Assembly: GCA_034411995.1 (NCBI GenBank)
Contig: DAOUME010000026.1
Span: 124,001-188,000 of the forward strand
DNA: 64,000 nucleotides
Direction: 5' to 3'
Origin: JAUVXJ01 sp034411995
GTDB lineage: Bacteria; Chloroflexota; Anaerolineae; UBA7937; B3-Chlor
In this document: positions 1 through 8,522 of the stretch, piece after piece
Numbering within the stretch: the stretch's first letter is position 1
How the letters are laid out: the number at the start of each line of letters is the position of its first letter
Program-made: the position numbers and the translations under genes
The notes under the pieces: generated by a model
The model's input: the letters and a program-made list of their open reading frames with translations, nothing else
Database searches by the model: none
Told to the model about the DNA's origin: nothing

Positions 1-714
1 ATCGCCCAGGTGGGCAACGAGTTAGCGGCCCAGCGTTTGAGGTCCGTTGGTGCTGCCGACCATCGGGTCCCGGCCCTTGACCTGAGGACCACCGCGCGCT
101 TCAACGAGGAACTGAGTCACTCCTACTATCTGTTGCCCTCACAGTTGAGCCTGATCGTGCTCATCGTCACCCTTCTCGTCTCCTCGGTGGGCATAGTGAG
201 GGAACGAGAGAGAGGGACTCTGGAGCAATTGATGGCCACTCCGCTGAGGAGAATCGAGCTCATCGTAGCCAAGGCTACTCTGCCCACGCTCGTCACCTTT
301 GTGGATTTTCTGGCCATGTTGGCCATTACCGTGTGGATCTTCAGGGTGCCGGTGACCGGGTCCCTGGTTCTCCTGCTGGGAGTGACCCTGATCTACATCA
401 TCGTGCAACAGACCTGGGGGCTGGTGATCTCTGCCCTGTCGGCCACCCAGCAGCAGGCGGTCCTGTTGATCTTCATGACCGGCATTCTCAGTGTGGCCTT
501 CTCTGGATACCTGGTGGCGGTAGAGAACATGCCCGCAGTCATGCGCTGGGCGTCCGTGTTGTTTCCCATCAGCCACTATCTGAGCATGTTACGAGCCATC
601 ATGCTCAAGGGGGCCAACCTGGCTCACATCGCTCCGGAGCTTAGGGCTCTGCTGGTCCTGGGAATCGTCAGTCTGGGGATCAGCGTGCGCAGCTTCCGAA
701 AGCAGTTGGGGTGA
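1..714 (+). CDS. ABC-2 type transporter permease, 5' truncated by window edge
   Basis: This is the C-terminal part of an integral membrane permease of an ABC-2 type exporter; the reading frame is open to the first base, so the real start lies outside the window. The visible ~235 residues contain about five hydrophobic segments and the conserved cytoplasmic stretch with V-R-E-R-E-R-G-T-L-E-Q-L, followed by the typical P-L-R-R element. It ends in a short basic tail. Two ATPase genes follow in the same direction after only 27 bp, then two HlyD adaptors, as in YbhGFSR/YhiI-type drug efflux operons. A second permease may lie further upstream. The substrate cannot be deduced. Confidence 0.9.
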   Translation: MAQVGNELAAQRLRSVGAADHRVPALDLRTTARFNEELSHSYYLLPSQLSLIVLIVTLLVSSVGIVRERERGTLEQLMATPLRRIELIVAKATLPTLVTFVDFLAMLAITVWIFRVPVTGSLVLLLGVTLIYIIVQQTWGLVISALSATQQQAVLLIFMTGILSVAFSGYLVAVENMPAVMRWASVLFPISHYLSMLRAIMLKGANLAHIAPELRALLVLGIVSLGISVRSFRKQLG

Positions 715-741
715 TCGATCCGTGGCAACGAGGTACAGCTA

Positions 742-1719
742 ATGCGTAAGGACAACGACATCGCCATAGAGACCCACGACCTGACCCGCACCTTCAAGAA
801 AGTCGTGGCTGTCGACAGGTTGAATCTGGCCATTCCAGGCGGGGAGATCTTCGGCTTGCTGGGACCTGACGGTGCTGGCAAGACTACCACCATTCGCCTG
901 CTCTGTGCGATCATGAACCCCACCAGCGGCAGCGCCAGGGTGGCAGGTTTCGACACGGTGAAGGACGCCGAGGAGATCAAGAAGCGCATCGGTTACATGG
1001 CCCAGCGTTTCAACCTCTACGGTGACCTCTCCGTCATGGAGAATCTCAACTTCTTCGCCGACATCTTCGCCGTTGGCGCCCAGGTGAGAAGCGAGCGCAT
1101 CGGCCAACTGCTGGCCTTCGCCCGGCTCACGGAGTTCAAGGACCGACGGGCGGCTCAACTGTCCGGCGGGATGCAGAAGAAACTGGCTCTGGCCTGTACC
1201 CTGATCCACGAGCCGGAGATCCTCTTTCTGGACGAGCCGACTACCGGCGTGGATCCTGTCTCCCGCAGGGAGTTCTGGGACATTCTCTCCGACCTCCACC
1301 TGCGAGGAGTGACCCTTTTCGTCAGCACGCCTTACATGGACGAGGCCGAACGGTGTTCGCGGGTGGGGCTGATGTTCGAGGGAGAGATGATCGTCTGCGA
1401 CGCGCCGGAGCAGTTGAAAGACCTCATCTCGGGAGAGCTGATCGAGCTGCGTCCGGACGGCCTGAGACGGGCGGCAAAGATCGTGGCTGCTTTGGACGGC
1501 GTGCTGGAGATACAGACTTACGGCGATTTGCTGCATGTCTTCGTGGACAGCGCCGAACAGCGTCTGCCCGAATTGGAGAAGCTCCTGGCCAGCGAGGGAA
1601 TAGGAGTCTCCGGATTGCGCCACACTAGGCCTCGCATGGAAGAGGCTTTCATCTCTCTCATCCGCAAACGCATAGTAGAGGGGCGAACCAGCAACCCTGT
1701 GGCCTCCGGTCAGAGGTAG
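742..1719 (+). CDS. ABC-2 exporter ATPase subunit 1, degenerate H-loop
   Basis: Cytoplasmic nucleotide-binding subunit of the exporter, 325 residues. Walker A is GPDGAGKT at about residues 41-48, the signature LSGGMQKK is near 140-147, and Walker B is ILFLDEP near 160-166. The position that should carry the switch histidine reads S-T-P-Y-M-D-E-A, so the H-loop His is replaced by Pro. The neighbouring ATPase has the normal T-T-H-Y-M-D-E-A. I infer that the two proteins form an asymmetric heterodimer, matching the two halves of fused YbhF-like ATPases, with one weak ATP site. The gene lies between the permease and the second ATPase in one operon. Confidence 0.93.
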   Translation: MRKDNDIAIETHDLTRTFKKVVAVDRLNLAIPGGEIFGLLGPDGAGKTTTIRLLCAIMNPTSGSARVAGFDTVKDAEEIKKRIGYMAQRFNLYGDLSVMENLNFFADIFAVGAQVRSERIGQLLAFARLTEFKDRRAAQLSGGMQKKLALACTLIHEPEILFLDEPTTGVDPVSRREFWDILSDLHLRGVTLFVSTPYMDEAERCSRVGLMFEGEMIVCDAPEQLKDLISGELIELRPDGLRRAAKIVAALDGVLEIQTYGDLLHVFVDSAEQRLPELEKLLASEGIGVSGLRHTRPRMEEAFISLIRKRIVEGRTSNPVASGQR

Positions 1720-1779
1720 ACCCGGGAGGTCGGAGCTTTTCCTGTTCGCTGGCGCCCGCTGGCCGGAGGATCGAGCTTC

Positions 1780-2781
1780 ATGCGAAACGAGCACTCTGTA
1801 GTGGCTGAAGGGCTCACCAAGAAATTCGGAGACTTCACGGCGGTCGACCACATCAGCTTCCGCATCAGGACTGGTGAGATCTTCGGCTTCCTGGGACCCA
1901 ATGGGTCCGGCAAGACGACCACGATCCGTATGCTGTTGGGACTGCTGCGCCCCACTGAAGGAGGGGGCATCGTCCTGGGATATGATATCGTCAAGCAGTC
2001 GGAAGAGATCCGCAAGAGAATCGGATACATGTCCCAGCAATTCAGCCTCTACAACGACCTGACGGTGGCAGAGAACCTGAACTTCTACGGGGGCACCTAT
2101 GGCGTCAGGGGAAACCGGCTTCGAAAGAGGAAGGAATACATCCTGGAGATGGCCAACCTCAAAGGCCGGGAACGCGAGATGACCAAGAACCTGTCAGGCG
2201 GCTGGAAGCAGCGTCTGGCTCTGGGGACGGCGATCATCCACGAGCCAGAGATGCTGTTCCTGGACGAGCCGACGGCGGGGGTAGATCCTATCTCCAGGCG
2301 CGCTTTCTGGGATCTGCTCTACGAACTCTCGGACGGAGGGACTACCATCTTCGTCACCACCCATTACATGGACGAGGCGGAACACTGTCAGAGCCTGGCC
2401 TTCATTCACCTGGGGAGGATCGTGGCGCGCGGCACGCCGCAGGAGATCAAAGAGACGATCATGAAAGGCCAGGTGATGGAGATTGACTGCACAGACCCCG
2501 AACTGGCTTTGAGCGCTCTGCGAGAATCAGCTCTGTTCGACGAGGTGGCGCTCTACGGCGCTCTCATCCACGTCGTGGGAAAGGACCTGGAAGCTCACAG
2601 AGGGGCCATGGAGCGCCTGCTCCAGGATCGAGGGGTAGGGATCAGAAGCATGGACATCATCGCGCCCTCGCTGGAAGATGTGTTCATCTCCAGCATCAAG
2701 GAAGAGGACAAGAAGATCCACGAGGGGATGGGGGGCAATAGGATCCCGGGATACGGCACGGCAGAGGAGAAAAGGCAATGA
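1780..2781 (+). CDS. ABC-2 exporter ATPase subunit 2
   Basis: Second ATPase of the same exporter, 333 residues, in an ABC-2 drug-export family resembling the second half of YbhF. Walker A GPNGSGKT lies at about 39-46, a slightly unusual signature LSGGWKQR follows, Walker B is MLFLDEP and an intact switch His sits in T-T-H-Y-M-D-E-A. The C-terminal third, after about residue 230, is the small alpha/beta regulatory region common in ABC-2 ATPases. The stop codon overlaps the next start by 4 bp (ATGA), so it is translationally coupled to the first HlyD-like gene. Confidence 0.94.
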   Translation: MRNEHSVVAEGLTKKFGDFTAVDHISFRIRTGEIFGFLGPNGSGKTTTIRMLLGLLRPTEGGGIVLGYDIVKQSEEIRKRIGYMSQQFSLYNDLTVAENLNFYGGTYGVRGNRLRKRKEYILEMANLKGREREMTKNLSGGWKQRLALGTAIIHEPEMLFLDEPTAGVDPISRRAFWDLLYELSDGGTTIFVTTHYMDEAEHCQSLAFIHLGRIVARGTPQEIKETIMKGQVMEIDCTDPELALSALRESALFDEVALYGALIHVVGKDLEAHRGAMERLLQDRGVGIRSMDIIAPSLEDVFISSIKEEDKKIHEGMGGNRIPGYGTAEEKRQ

Positions 2782-4181
2782 AGAAGAGGTACATCGTCAT
2801 CCCGGTGGTGGTGCTGGCGCTTTTCTGCGCCGCTGCCGGGTGGTGGTACGTGAGTGCTCAGCCGGGGATGCTGGACCGGTTGCTGGCCCAGACCGGGCTG
2901 GGGGGCGGGGGCTTGCCAGGAGGCAGGCTGGCCGCCTCTGGCATCGTGGAGGCGGAGGAGGTGTCTGTCACCACGGAGATCGGAGGCAGGGTGGCAGAGG
3001 TGCTGGTCGAGGAGGGAGACCTCGTCCAGGAAGACGAGGTGGTGATCAGCCTCGATGATGCTCTCCTGCAAGCGCACATGGCACAGGTGCAGGCGGCCCT
3101 GGACGCTGCCCAGGCTGCGCGGACCCAGATACAGGCAGGCGCCTCCGAGGAAGACATCCACCAGGCAGAAGCCCTGCTGCGCCAGGCGGAGGTGGCCCGC
3201 GACGGGGCACAACAAGCCCTGGAGGATGCCAAGGCCTCCCGCGCGCAGCCCCAGGAACTGGACGCGCGCATCGACGCGGCACGCACGCAACTAGCCATCG
3301 CTGAGCTGACCCTCGAGCAGGCCACAGCCGGTATGCGGGCTTCAGAGATCCAGCAAGCGTTCTTCCAGAGGACCTACGCCCAGTTGGTCCAGGGCTTCGA
3401 CGTGAGCATCCCGATACCTGTGCCGCCCTTCGAAATCCAGCGACACATCAACGTCGGGGAGGTCGCGCGCAGCGAGGTTCGCCGACAGGGCAACCTGGCC
3501 AACCAGGAAGCGTGGATGGCCTGGGAGGGCTTGTTCGCGGCGGAGTCCGTCCGCGACGGGGCCCGAGAGAGCCTGGACCACCTGGTGGCCATGCGGGATG
3601 AGCCCCTGGAGGCGAACGCTATGGTCAGCGCCGCCCAGACTCAATACTCCATCGCCGAGGCCAACGTAGGAGTAGCCCGCGCCCAGTTGGAGGCCATCCA
3701 GGCAGGGGCGACTGAGGAAGAGGTAAGCGTGGCTGAAGCCCAGGTCCAGCAGGCACAGGCGGCGCTCGGCACCCTCCAGGTACAGCTCGACAAGCTGACC
3801 CTTCGTGCGCCCAGCTCGGGCGTGGTGCTGGAACGGATGGTCGACGCGGGTGAGCTCGCGCCACCCAACTTCTCCTTGCTCACGCTGGCCGATCTCGATC
3901 GGGTCACCCTCACCGTCTACGTTGCGGAGAACCAGATCGGGCTGGTGAAGGTGGGTCAGGACGTGCAGGTCAAGGTTGACTCCTATCCCGAGCGGGCGTT
4001 CAGCGCGCAAGTGGTTCACATCGCTTCCCGCGCCGAGTTCACGCCCAAGAACGTGCAGACGAAGGAAGAGAGAGTGAGCACCGTCTTCGCGGTGAAGATA
4101 GAGATACCCAATCCGGACCACGCTCTGAAGCCCGGCATGCCTGCCGACGCCGAGATCCTGGTCGGCTCTGAGGGGAGGTGA
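2778..4181 (+). CDS. HlyD/YbhG-family periplasmic adaptor protein
   Basis: Membrane-anchored adaptor of 467 residues for the adjacent ABC-2 exporter. An N-terminal membrane anchor spans about residues 5-25. It is followed by the first half of a lipoyl/biotinyl-like barrel (residues ~55-90), a long Ala/Gln/Glu-rich coiled coil from about 95 to 340, the second barrel half, and a beta-barrel domain with N-P-D-H-A-L-K-P-G-M typical of membrane fusion proteins. In a monoderm-like lineage such proteins may act without an outer-membrane channel. The next gene is a paralogue, separated by 4 bp. Confidence 0.92.
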   Translation: MKKRYIVIPVVVLALFCAAAGWWYVSAQPGMLDRLLAQTGLGGGGLPGGRLAASGIVEAEEVSVTTEIGGRVAEVLVEEGDLVQEDEVVISLDDALLQAHMAQVQAALDAAQAARTQIQAGASEEDIHQAEALLRQAEVARDGAQQALEDAKASRAQPQELDARIDAARTQLAIAELTLEQATAGMRASEIQQAFFQRTYAQLVQGFDVSIPIPVPPFEIQRHINVGEVARSEVRRQGNLANQEAWMAWEGLFAAESVRDGARESLDHLVAMRDEPLEANAMVSAAQTQYSIAEANVGVARAQLEAIQAGATEEEVSVAEAQVQQAQAALGTLQVQLDKLTLRAPSSGVVLERMVDAGELAPPNFSLLTLADLDRVTLTVYVAENQIGLVKVGQDVQVKVDSYPERAFSAQVVHIASRAEFTPKNVQTKEERVSTVFAVKIEIPNPDHALKPGMPADAEILVGSEGR

Positions 4182-4185
4182 CGAA

Positions 4186-5442
4186 ATGCAGCTCAAGGCA
4201 AGAACAGGAGCGATCGCTTTTTTGCTGATAGCCGCTTGCGCCCTGGCCCTCTCCTGCTCCGGCTGCCAGGAGACCAGTGTCGCCGGCGCGATAGAGGCTT
4301 CCGGGACCATCGAGGCGGACGAGGTCGTCGTGGCCACCGAGTTCGAAGGACGCGTCGATGAGATCCTGGCCGACGAAGGGGACGAGGTCCAGTCTGGCCA
4401 GGTGCTCTTGCGCCTGGATACCGGGTTGCTCGAGGCTTCCCTTGCCGAGGCAGAGGCAGCAGTCTCCACCGCCCAGGCAAACCTGAGCCGCGTGGAAGCG
4501 GGCGCCCGTCCCGGTGAGGTAGGGACAGCACGGGCCCTCCTGGCTCAGGCCATCGCTGCCCGCGATGGTGCGCAACGAGCCCTGCAAGATGCAGAGGCCT
4601 TGCGAGACAACCCACAGGAGCTGAACGCACAGGTTGACGAAGCTCGTACGCAGATCACTCTGGCCGAGCACGGAGTTGCCCAGGCCAACGCTCAGTTGCA
4701 GACCACGATCATCCAAAGAGACGCTTACGCGGGCGCGGGTGACGACGAAAGCAAGACCAGTTACGCAGCCCTGGACCAGCAGGCGGAGGCGGCGCGAGCG
4801 GCTGTGGCCATCGCCGAGGAGACCCTGGCTGGAGCGACCACCCATCTCCAAGACATGCTGGATCTGCGCGACAACCCCATCGCACTGAACAGCGCGGTGA
4901 ATCGAGCCAAGGCCCAGAGCGACGACGCCGCGGCTGCTGTAGAAGTGGCCCAGGCCAGCCTCGATGCGCTGTTAGCCAAGCCCACGGCCGAGGAAGTTGC
5001 CGTGGCTCAGGCGCAGGTCAACCAGGCTGAGGCTGCGCTGGGCGTTCTCCAGGTCCAACTGGACAAAATGACGCTGTACTCGCCGCTCAGCGGCCTGGTC
5101 AGCAGCCGGTCCATCAACGTTGGAGAGACGGCCTCTCCTGGCGCCACGTTGATGACCGTGGCCAACCTCGACCAGGTAAAGCTGACCGTCTACATTCCGG
5201 AGAACCGCTATGGTCGTATCCAGTTGGGGCAGCAGGTGGGGGTCCAGGTCGACACCTTCCCGGGCAAGGTGTACGCGGGCCAGATCGTGTACATCTCGTC
5301 GGAAGCTGAGTTCACGCCACGCAACGTGCAGACCAAGGAGGAGCGGGTGAACACCGTTTTCGCGGTGAAGATCCTCATCCCTAACCCTGACCACGACCTC
5401 AAGCCCGGCATGCCTGCCGACGCCACCATCACCGTGGAGTAA
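4186..5442 (+). CDS. HlyD-family adaptor lipoprotein (second copy)
   Basis: Second membrane fusion protein in tandem, 418 residues, clearly paralogous to the preceding gene: both end with F-A-V-K-I-x-I-P-N-P-D-H-x-L-K-P-G-M-P-A-D-A. It starts with a signal peptide of about 24 residues ending in A-L-S-C, so it is probably a lipoprotein rather than a transmembrane anchor. The coiled coil from about residue 80 to 290 carries heptad-like Ala/Gln/Glu repeats. The two adaptors may form a hetero-oligomer or arise from recent duplication. It is the last gene of the exporter operon. Confidence 0.91.
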   Translation: MQLKARTGAIAFLLIAACALALSCSGCQETSVAGAIEASGTIEADEVVVATEFEGRVDEILADEGDEVQSGQVLLRLDTGLLEASLAEAEAAVSTAQANLSRVEAGARPGEVGTARALLAQAIAARDGAQRALQDAEALRDNPQELNAQVDEARTQITLAEHGVAQANAQLQTTIIQRDAYAGAGDDESKTSYAALDQQAEAARAAVAIAEETLAGATTHLQDMLDLRDNPIALNSAVNRAKAQSDDAAAAVEVAQASLDALLAKPTAEEVAVAQAQVNQAEAALGVLQVQLDKMTLYSPLSGLVSSRSINVGETASPGATLMTVANLDQVKLTVYIPENRYGRIQLGQQVGVQVDTFPGKVYAGQIVYISSEAEFTPRNVQTKEERVNTVFAVKILIPNPDHDLKPGMPADATITVE

Positions 5443-5487
5443 GGGCCTTGGGGTGAGGTTCCTTTGGGGGCCCCACCTCCCCCTGTT

Positions 5488-5516
5488 ATTCTGAGGAGCG
5501 AAGCGACGAAGAATCT
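5488..5516. repeat. Palindromic dispersed repeat upstream of the GIY-YIG gene
   Basis: An imperfect inverted repeat begins ATTCTGAGGAGCG and ends GACGAAGAAT, so RNA from either strand could fold. It resembles the short palindromic elements of the type GATTCTTCGC...GCTCAGAATG that are scattered in many bacterial genomes. It lies 36 bp before a small GIY-YIG nuclease gene. Only one copy is visible in this window. Confidence 0.6.
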
Positions 5517-5552
5517 GGAGCGTAGTGACATGAGCACCTGGAAGAGGACGAG

Positions 5553-5897
5553 ATGAAGACCTACTACGTCTACATCATGACCAACAGACCGGGCACCCTC
5601 TACACAGGCGTGACCAACGACCTGGAGCGACGAGTCTACGAGCACAACAGCAGAACGGGCTCCAGGTTCACCAGCAGGTACAAGATCGACCGCCTCGTCC
5701 ATTTCGAGACCTTCTCCGACGTCCTGGAGGCCATCGCCCGCGAGAAACAGATCAAAGGCTGGCTGCGGCAAAAGAAGATAGCGCTCATAGAGTCCAATAA
5801 CCCAAGCTGGGAAGACCTCAGCGCGGGCTGGTATGAGGCGACGGAAGGTCCCGCGCCAGATGACTCCTCCGCCGCCCAAGCTTGCCGCCGTCGTTGA
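5553..5897 (+). CDS. GIY-YIG nuclease family protein
   Basis: Small single-domain nuclease of the UvrC/YhbQ GIY-YIG superfamily, 114 residues. The hallmark Y-V-Y-I-M at about 5-9 stands for GIY, and L-Y-T-G-V-T at about 17-22 stands for YIG. They are followed by the catalytic R-R-V-Y-E-H and a downstream E-A-I-A-R-E-K-Q with the metal-binding Glu. The family cleaves DNA; stand-alone members have no settled role. Its spacing from the exporter operon and its adjacency to a palindromic repeat suggest an independent, possibly mobile unit. The C-terminal 25 residues look unstructured. Confidence 0.9.
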   Translation: MKTYYVYIMTNRPGTLYTGVTNDLERRVYEHNSRTGSRFTSRYKIDRLVHFETFSDVLEAIAREKQIKGWLRQKKIALIESNNPSWEDLSAGWYEATEGPAPDDSSAAQACRRR

Positions 5898-5933
5898 TCA
5901 AACACACGCACGCGACCACAGAGGATCACTGCC

Positions 5934-6161
5934 ATGTCAAACGACCAGGAGACCCAACTGGAGAAGGTCTACACGGCCCACGGCCAGCTTCAGGCCTACG
6001 TGATCAAGGGCAAGCTGGAGAGTGAGGGAATCCCGGTCCTGCTTCAGTACGAGAGCCAGGTCTTTGCCGTCACCGTGGACGGCATGGGGGCGGTGCGCAT
6101 TCTGGTGCCCGAGCACCTGGCGGACAAAGCCAGAGAGGTGATCGCGCGCACCGAGTCCTGA
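5934..6161 (+). CDS. DUF2007-type small protein
   Basis: A 75-residue protein with the DUF2007 (putative signal-transducing) pattern: an N-terminal beta strand L-E-K-V-Y-T-A, a helix containing A-Y-V-I-K-G-K-L-E-S-E-G-I-P, and a C-terminal V-R-I-L-V-P-E followed by a helix. Members are related to PII-like small folds, and their biochemical role is not established. It sits 36 bp after the GIY-YIG gene on the same strand, with no obvious functional link. Confidence 0.8.
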   Translation: MSNDQETQLEKVYTAHGQLQAYVIKGKLESEGIPVLLQYESQVFAVTVDGMGAVRILVPEHLADKAREVIARTES

Positions 6162-6271
6162 CACGAACCCGTAACTCTGCCTCGAGGCATCCGTAGCGGG
6201 CCGCGTTCCGGAGGCCTGGGATCTCCTTGGGCGAGTAGCAGGCTGGGCCCGCCCGGCCCCGGAGACAGATC

Positions 6272-7330
6272 GTGACTCTCTCAGGGTACGAATACGTTGG
6301 CAGCATCCACCTTCACACCACAGCCTCCGACGGCGCTGCCACTCACCAGGAGGTAGCTCGTCTTGCCTCTCTGGCCGGCCTCGATTTCGTAGTCGTTACC
6401 GACCACAACGTCCTGAGTGGCGGGGTCGAGGGCTGGTACGAGGAGTGCCTGCTGCTCGTGGGCGAGGAGATCAACGACACCAAACGGGTACCTCAGGCCA
6501 ATCACCTCCTGGCCTTCGACATAGAGAAGCACGTACCGGGCGATGAAAGGACCCCCCAGGAGGTCATCGACGCCGTCAACGCCCAGGGAGGCTTCGGCTT
6601 CATCGCCCACCCTTTCGAATACAGCCCGCCCTTCACGCAGGAACCTGAGCTTCCCTGGCTGGACTGGGAGGCCAGCGGCTACGCCGGTCTGGAGATCTGG
6701 AACTACATGTCCGAGTTCAAGAGCTATCTCCACGATGCGCGCCGGGCGCTATTCCTCGTGCTCTTCCCTTCTTTCGCCATCACCGGTCCCTTCCCTGAGA
6801 CGCTGGCCAGGTGGGACGAGCTGCTCTCCCATCGCAAGACGGCGGCCATTGCGGGCACAGACGTCCACGGCAACACCTACAACCTGGGGCCCCTTCGTCG
6901 CGCCATCCTCTCCTACGAACACTGTTTTCGAGCGGTCCGCACCCACATCATCGCTCCTCAGCCGCTCCGCCGGGAACTGAAACCCGACAGGGCGCTCGTC
7001 TATCAGGCTCTCAAGAACGGAAGCTGTTTTGTGGCCTACGACGCCATCGGCGACTCCCGAGGTTTTCGCTTCACCGCCAGCAGCGGCGATTCCTCCGTGG
7101 CCATGGGAGGCGAGATCGCGCTCCTTGGCGGTGTCCAGTTGGAGATCACCTCGCCGGTGAACGCTGAGCTCCGTCTCCTGAGGGACGGCCAGGTGGTGGC
7201 GAGAGAGAGAGGGAAGAGACTACGGTACGAGGCCCAAGACGCCGGCGTCTATCGGGTCGAGGCCCGACGCAGGCACCTGCTCAAGAGCCGTAGCTGGGTA
7301 TTCACCAACCCCATCTACGTGCGCGCCTGA
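6272..7330 (+). CDS. PHP domain metallo-phosphoesterase-like protein
   Basis: A 352-residue protein with a PHP domain, a metal-dependent hydrolase fold used by phosphoesterases and polymerase proofreading domains. Metal ligands are visible: H-L-H-T near residues 11-14, D-H-N near 44-46, E-E-I around 66-68, a His in F-I-A-H-P-F near 112, and the late G-T-D-V-H-G near 196-201. The last ~90 residues form a separate beta-rich domain. It starts with GTG. Its 3' end overlaps the convergent gene by 16 bp. The substrate is unknown. Confidence 0.88.
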   Translation: MTLSGYEYVGSIHLHTTASDGAATHQEVARLASLAGLDFVVVTDHNVLSGGVEGWYEECLLLVGEEINDTKRVPQANHLLAFDIEKHVPGDERTPQEVIDAVNAQGGFGFIAHPFEYSPPFTQEPELPWLDWEASGYAGLEIWNYMSEFKSYLHDARRALFLVLFPSFAITGPFPETLARWDELLSHRKTAAIAGTDVHGNTYNLGPLRRAILSYEHCFRAVRTHIIAPQPLRRELKPDRALVYQALKNGSCFVAYDAIGDSRGFRFTASSGDSSVAMGGEIALLGGVQLEITSPVNAELRLLRDGQVVARERGKRLRYEAQDAGVYRVEARRRHLLKSRSWVFTNPIYVRA

Positions 7331-8379
7331 GAGCGCCTGAGCAGCCACGCCACTCCGCCAAGCACCCCCGCCGCCGCGAAAGAGACGACCGCGACCGCCA
7401 GCAGGACACCGGGCACCGGGTCCCCAGCGTTTCCGCCCTGGGCTCCAGCAGGGCCCTCAGCTACCACCGGAATGGTGTCCGTCGGGGCCGGGGCGACGTT
7501 AGGAGCAACCACCTCTTCAGCGCCCTCGGTCGCGGTGGGTTGTGTGGTGGGAGTCGAAGTGGGCGCCGGCGTGTCTGTGGGCACGGGGGTATCTGTGGGC
7601 TGGACGGTGGCGGTAGCCGGAGGCGTCTCGGTGGGCACCGGGGTCTCAGTCGGCGGCAAGGGAGTCGCTGTGGCCGTGGGCGGCGGCAAGGTGGGCGTGG
7701 GAGTAGGCGGAACCTGCGTCGGCGTGGCGGGAGGCTGAGATGGATCGACCTCCAGGCGGACCAAGTCAATGAAGGCTTCGTCCTTGCCTGCGGACATGGG
7801 TACGTCTATGTAGACAAATACAGTGACAGCCGACGCCTGAGCGTAGGTTGACACCATCAACGCCGAGAAGTCATGTCCCCATGTCCAAAGGGAACTACTC
7901 CAGACCACGTTGCCAGAGGTAGGATCGGTACCGCCGTACGGATCGATCCCCACCTTGCGCCCTATGTTGGCGTCCATACTCGGACTGATCGCGGCCCAAT
8001 CCACGCGGGCCACGTATGCTACGCCAGGCGTGGTGCCATCCACCCGCTGGTAAATGCTGGCGCGGAACGGCACACCGTCCGTCCATATCCGCTGCGCGGT
8101 GTTACCATGCAGACGCTCGAAAGTCGAGTGGTCGAGTGCGGGCTGACCTGATTGGATCGAATACTCCCAACCCTCGCCTATCTCTCCCAAGGATATCGGG
8201 ATCCAACCCTTCTCGAAACTGCAGTTGAAGATCAGGTTGCTGGGATACTGTTCGACCTCAGGGCACCTACCCCGCTCCTGGGCGCCCGTGATCCGCGGGC
8301 CTATCCAGAGGGACGTAGACAGCAGGGTAGCAGCCGCGAGCAGGGATGCGGCCAGTCGGCTCAGTTGTTGCACTCTCAT
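7315..8379 (-). CDS. Secreted surface-anchored protein with Thr/Pro linker and PYGGTDP domain
   Basis: Start chosen at the ATG preceded by GAGGA rather than 26 codons upstream; the product is 354 residues. An N-terminal signal peptide runs to about residue 33. A carbohydrate-binding-like beta domain of ~170 residues contains F-N-C-S-F-E-K-G and G-I-D-P-Y-G-G-T-D-P. It is followed by ~90 residues of Thr/Pro-rich low complexity and a C-terminal membrane helix ending in R-R-S-Q. The same domain occurs in the secreted protein encoded at 22962. It probably acts on the cell surface; the ligand is unknown. A good promoter lies 46 bp upstream. Confidence 0.83.
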   Translation of the reverse strand: MRVQQLSRLAASLLAAATLLSTSLWIGPRITGAQERGRCPEVEQYPSNLIFNCSFEKGWIPISLGEIGEGWEYSIQSGQPALDHSTFERLHGNTAQRIWTDGVPFRASIYQRVDGTTPGVAYVARVDWAAISPSMDANIGRKVGIDPYGGTDPTSGNVVWSSSLWTWGHDFSALMVSTYAQASAVTVFVYIDVPMSAGKDEAFIDLVRLEVDPSQPPATPTQVPPTPTPTLPPPTATATPLPPTETPVPTETPPATATVQPTDTPVPTDTPAPTSTPTTQPTATEGAEEVVAPNVAPAPTDTIPVVAEGPAGAQGGNAGDPVPGVLLAVAVVSFAAAGVLGGVAWLLRRSQART

Positions 8380-8425
8380 TCCATTCCTCGGGGCGGGCAC
8401 AACTTCGCAGGCTTTAGAGGTTGCT

Positions 8426-8454
8426 AGTATAGCACGGTTGCCTGCTGCGTACAA
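8426..8454 (-). promoter_or_regulatory. Sigma-70-type promoter for the surface protein gene
   Basis: On the minus strand TTGTAC, a 17-nt spacer and TATACT lie 46 bp upstream of the chosen ATG at 8379. This is a close match to the housekeeping consensus. Confidence 0.7.
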
Positions 8455-8522
8455 CACGTGGTGCTCGAAATCGACACAAGTCAGGGCGCTTGACCGATGC
8501 TGTGCCCGCGTCCCACCCGACC

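Noticed and set aside
739..2040. 433-codon open frame antisense to the ABC ATPase genes
   Set aside because: Shadow of two overlapping well-supported ATPase genes; no family motifs and no ribosome site.
7472..7738. Gly/Val-rich plus-strand open frame
   Set aside because: It is the antisense of the Thr/Pro-rich linker of the surface protein.
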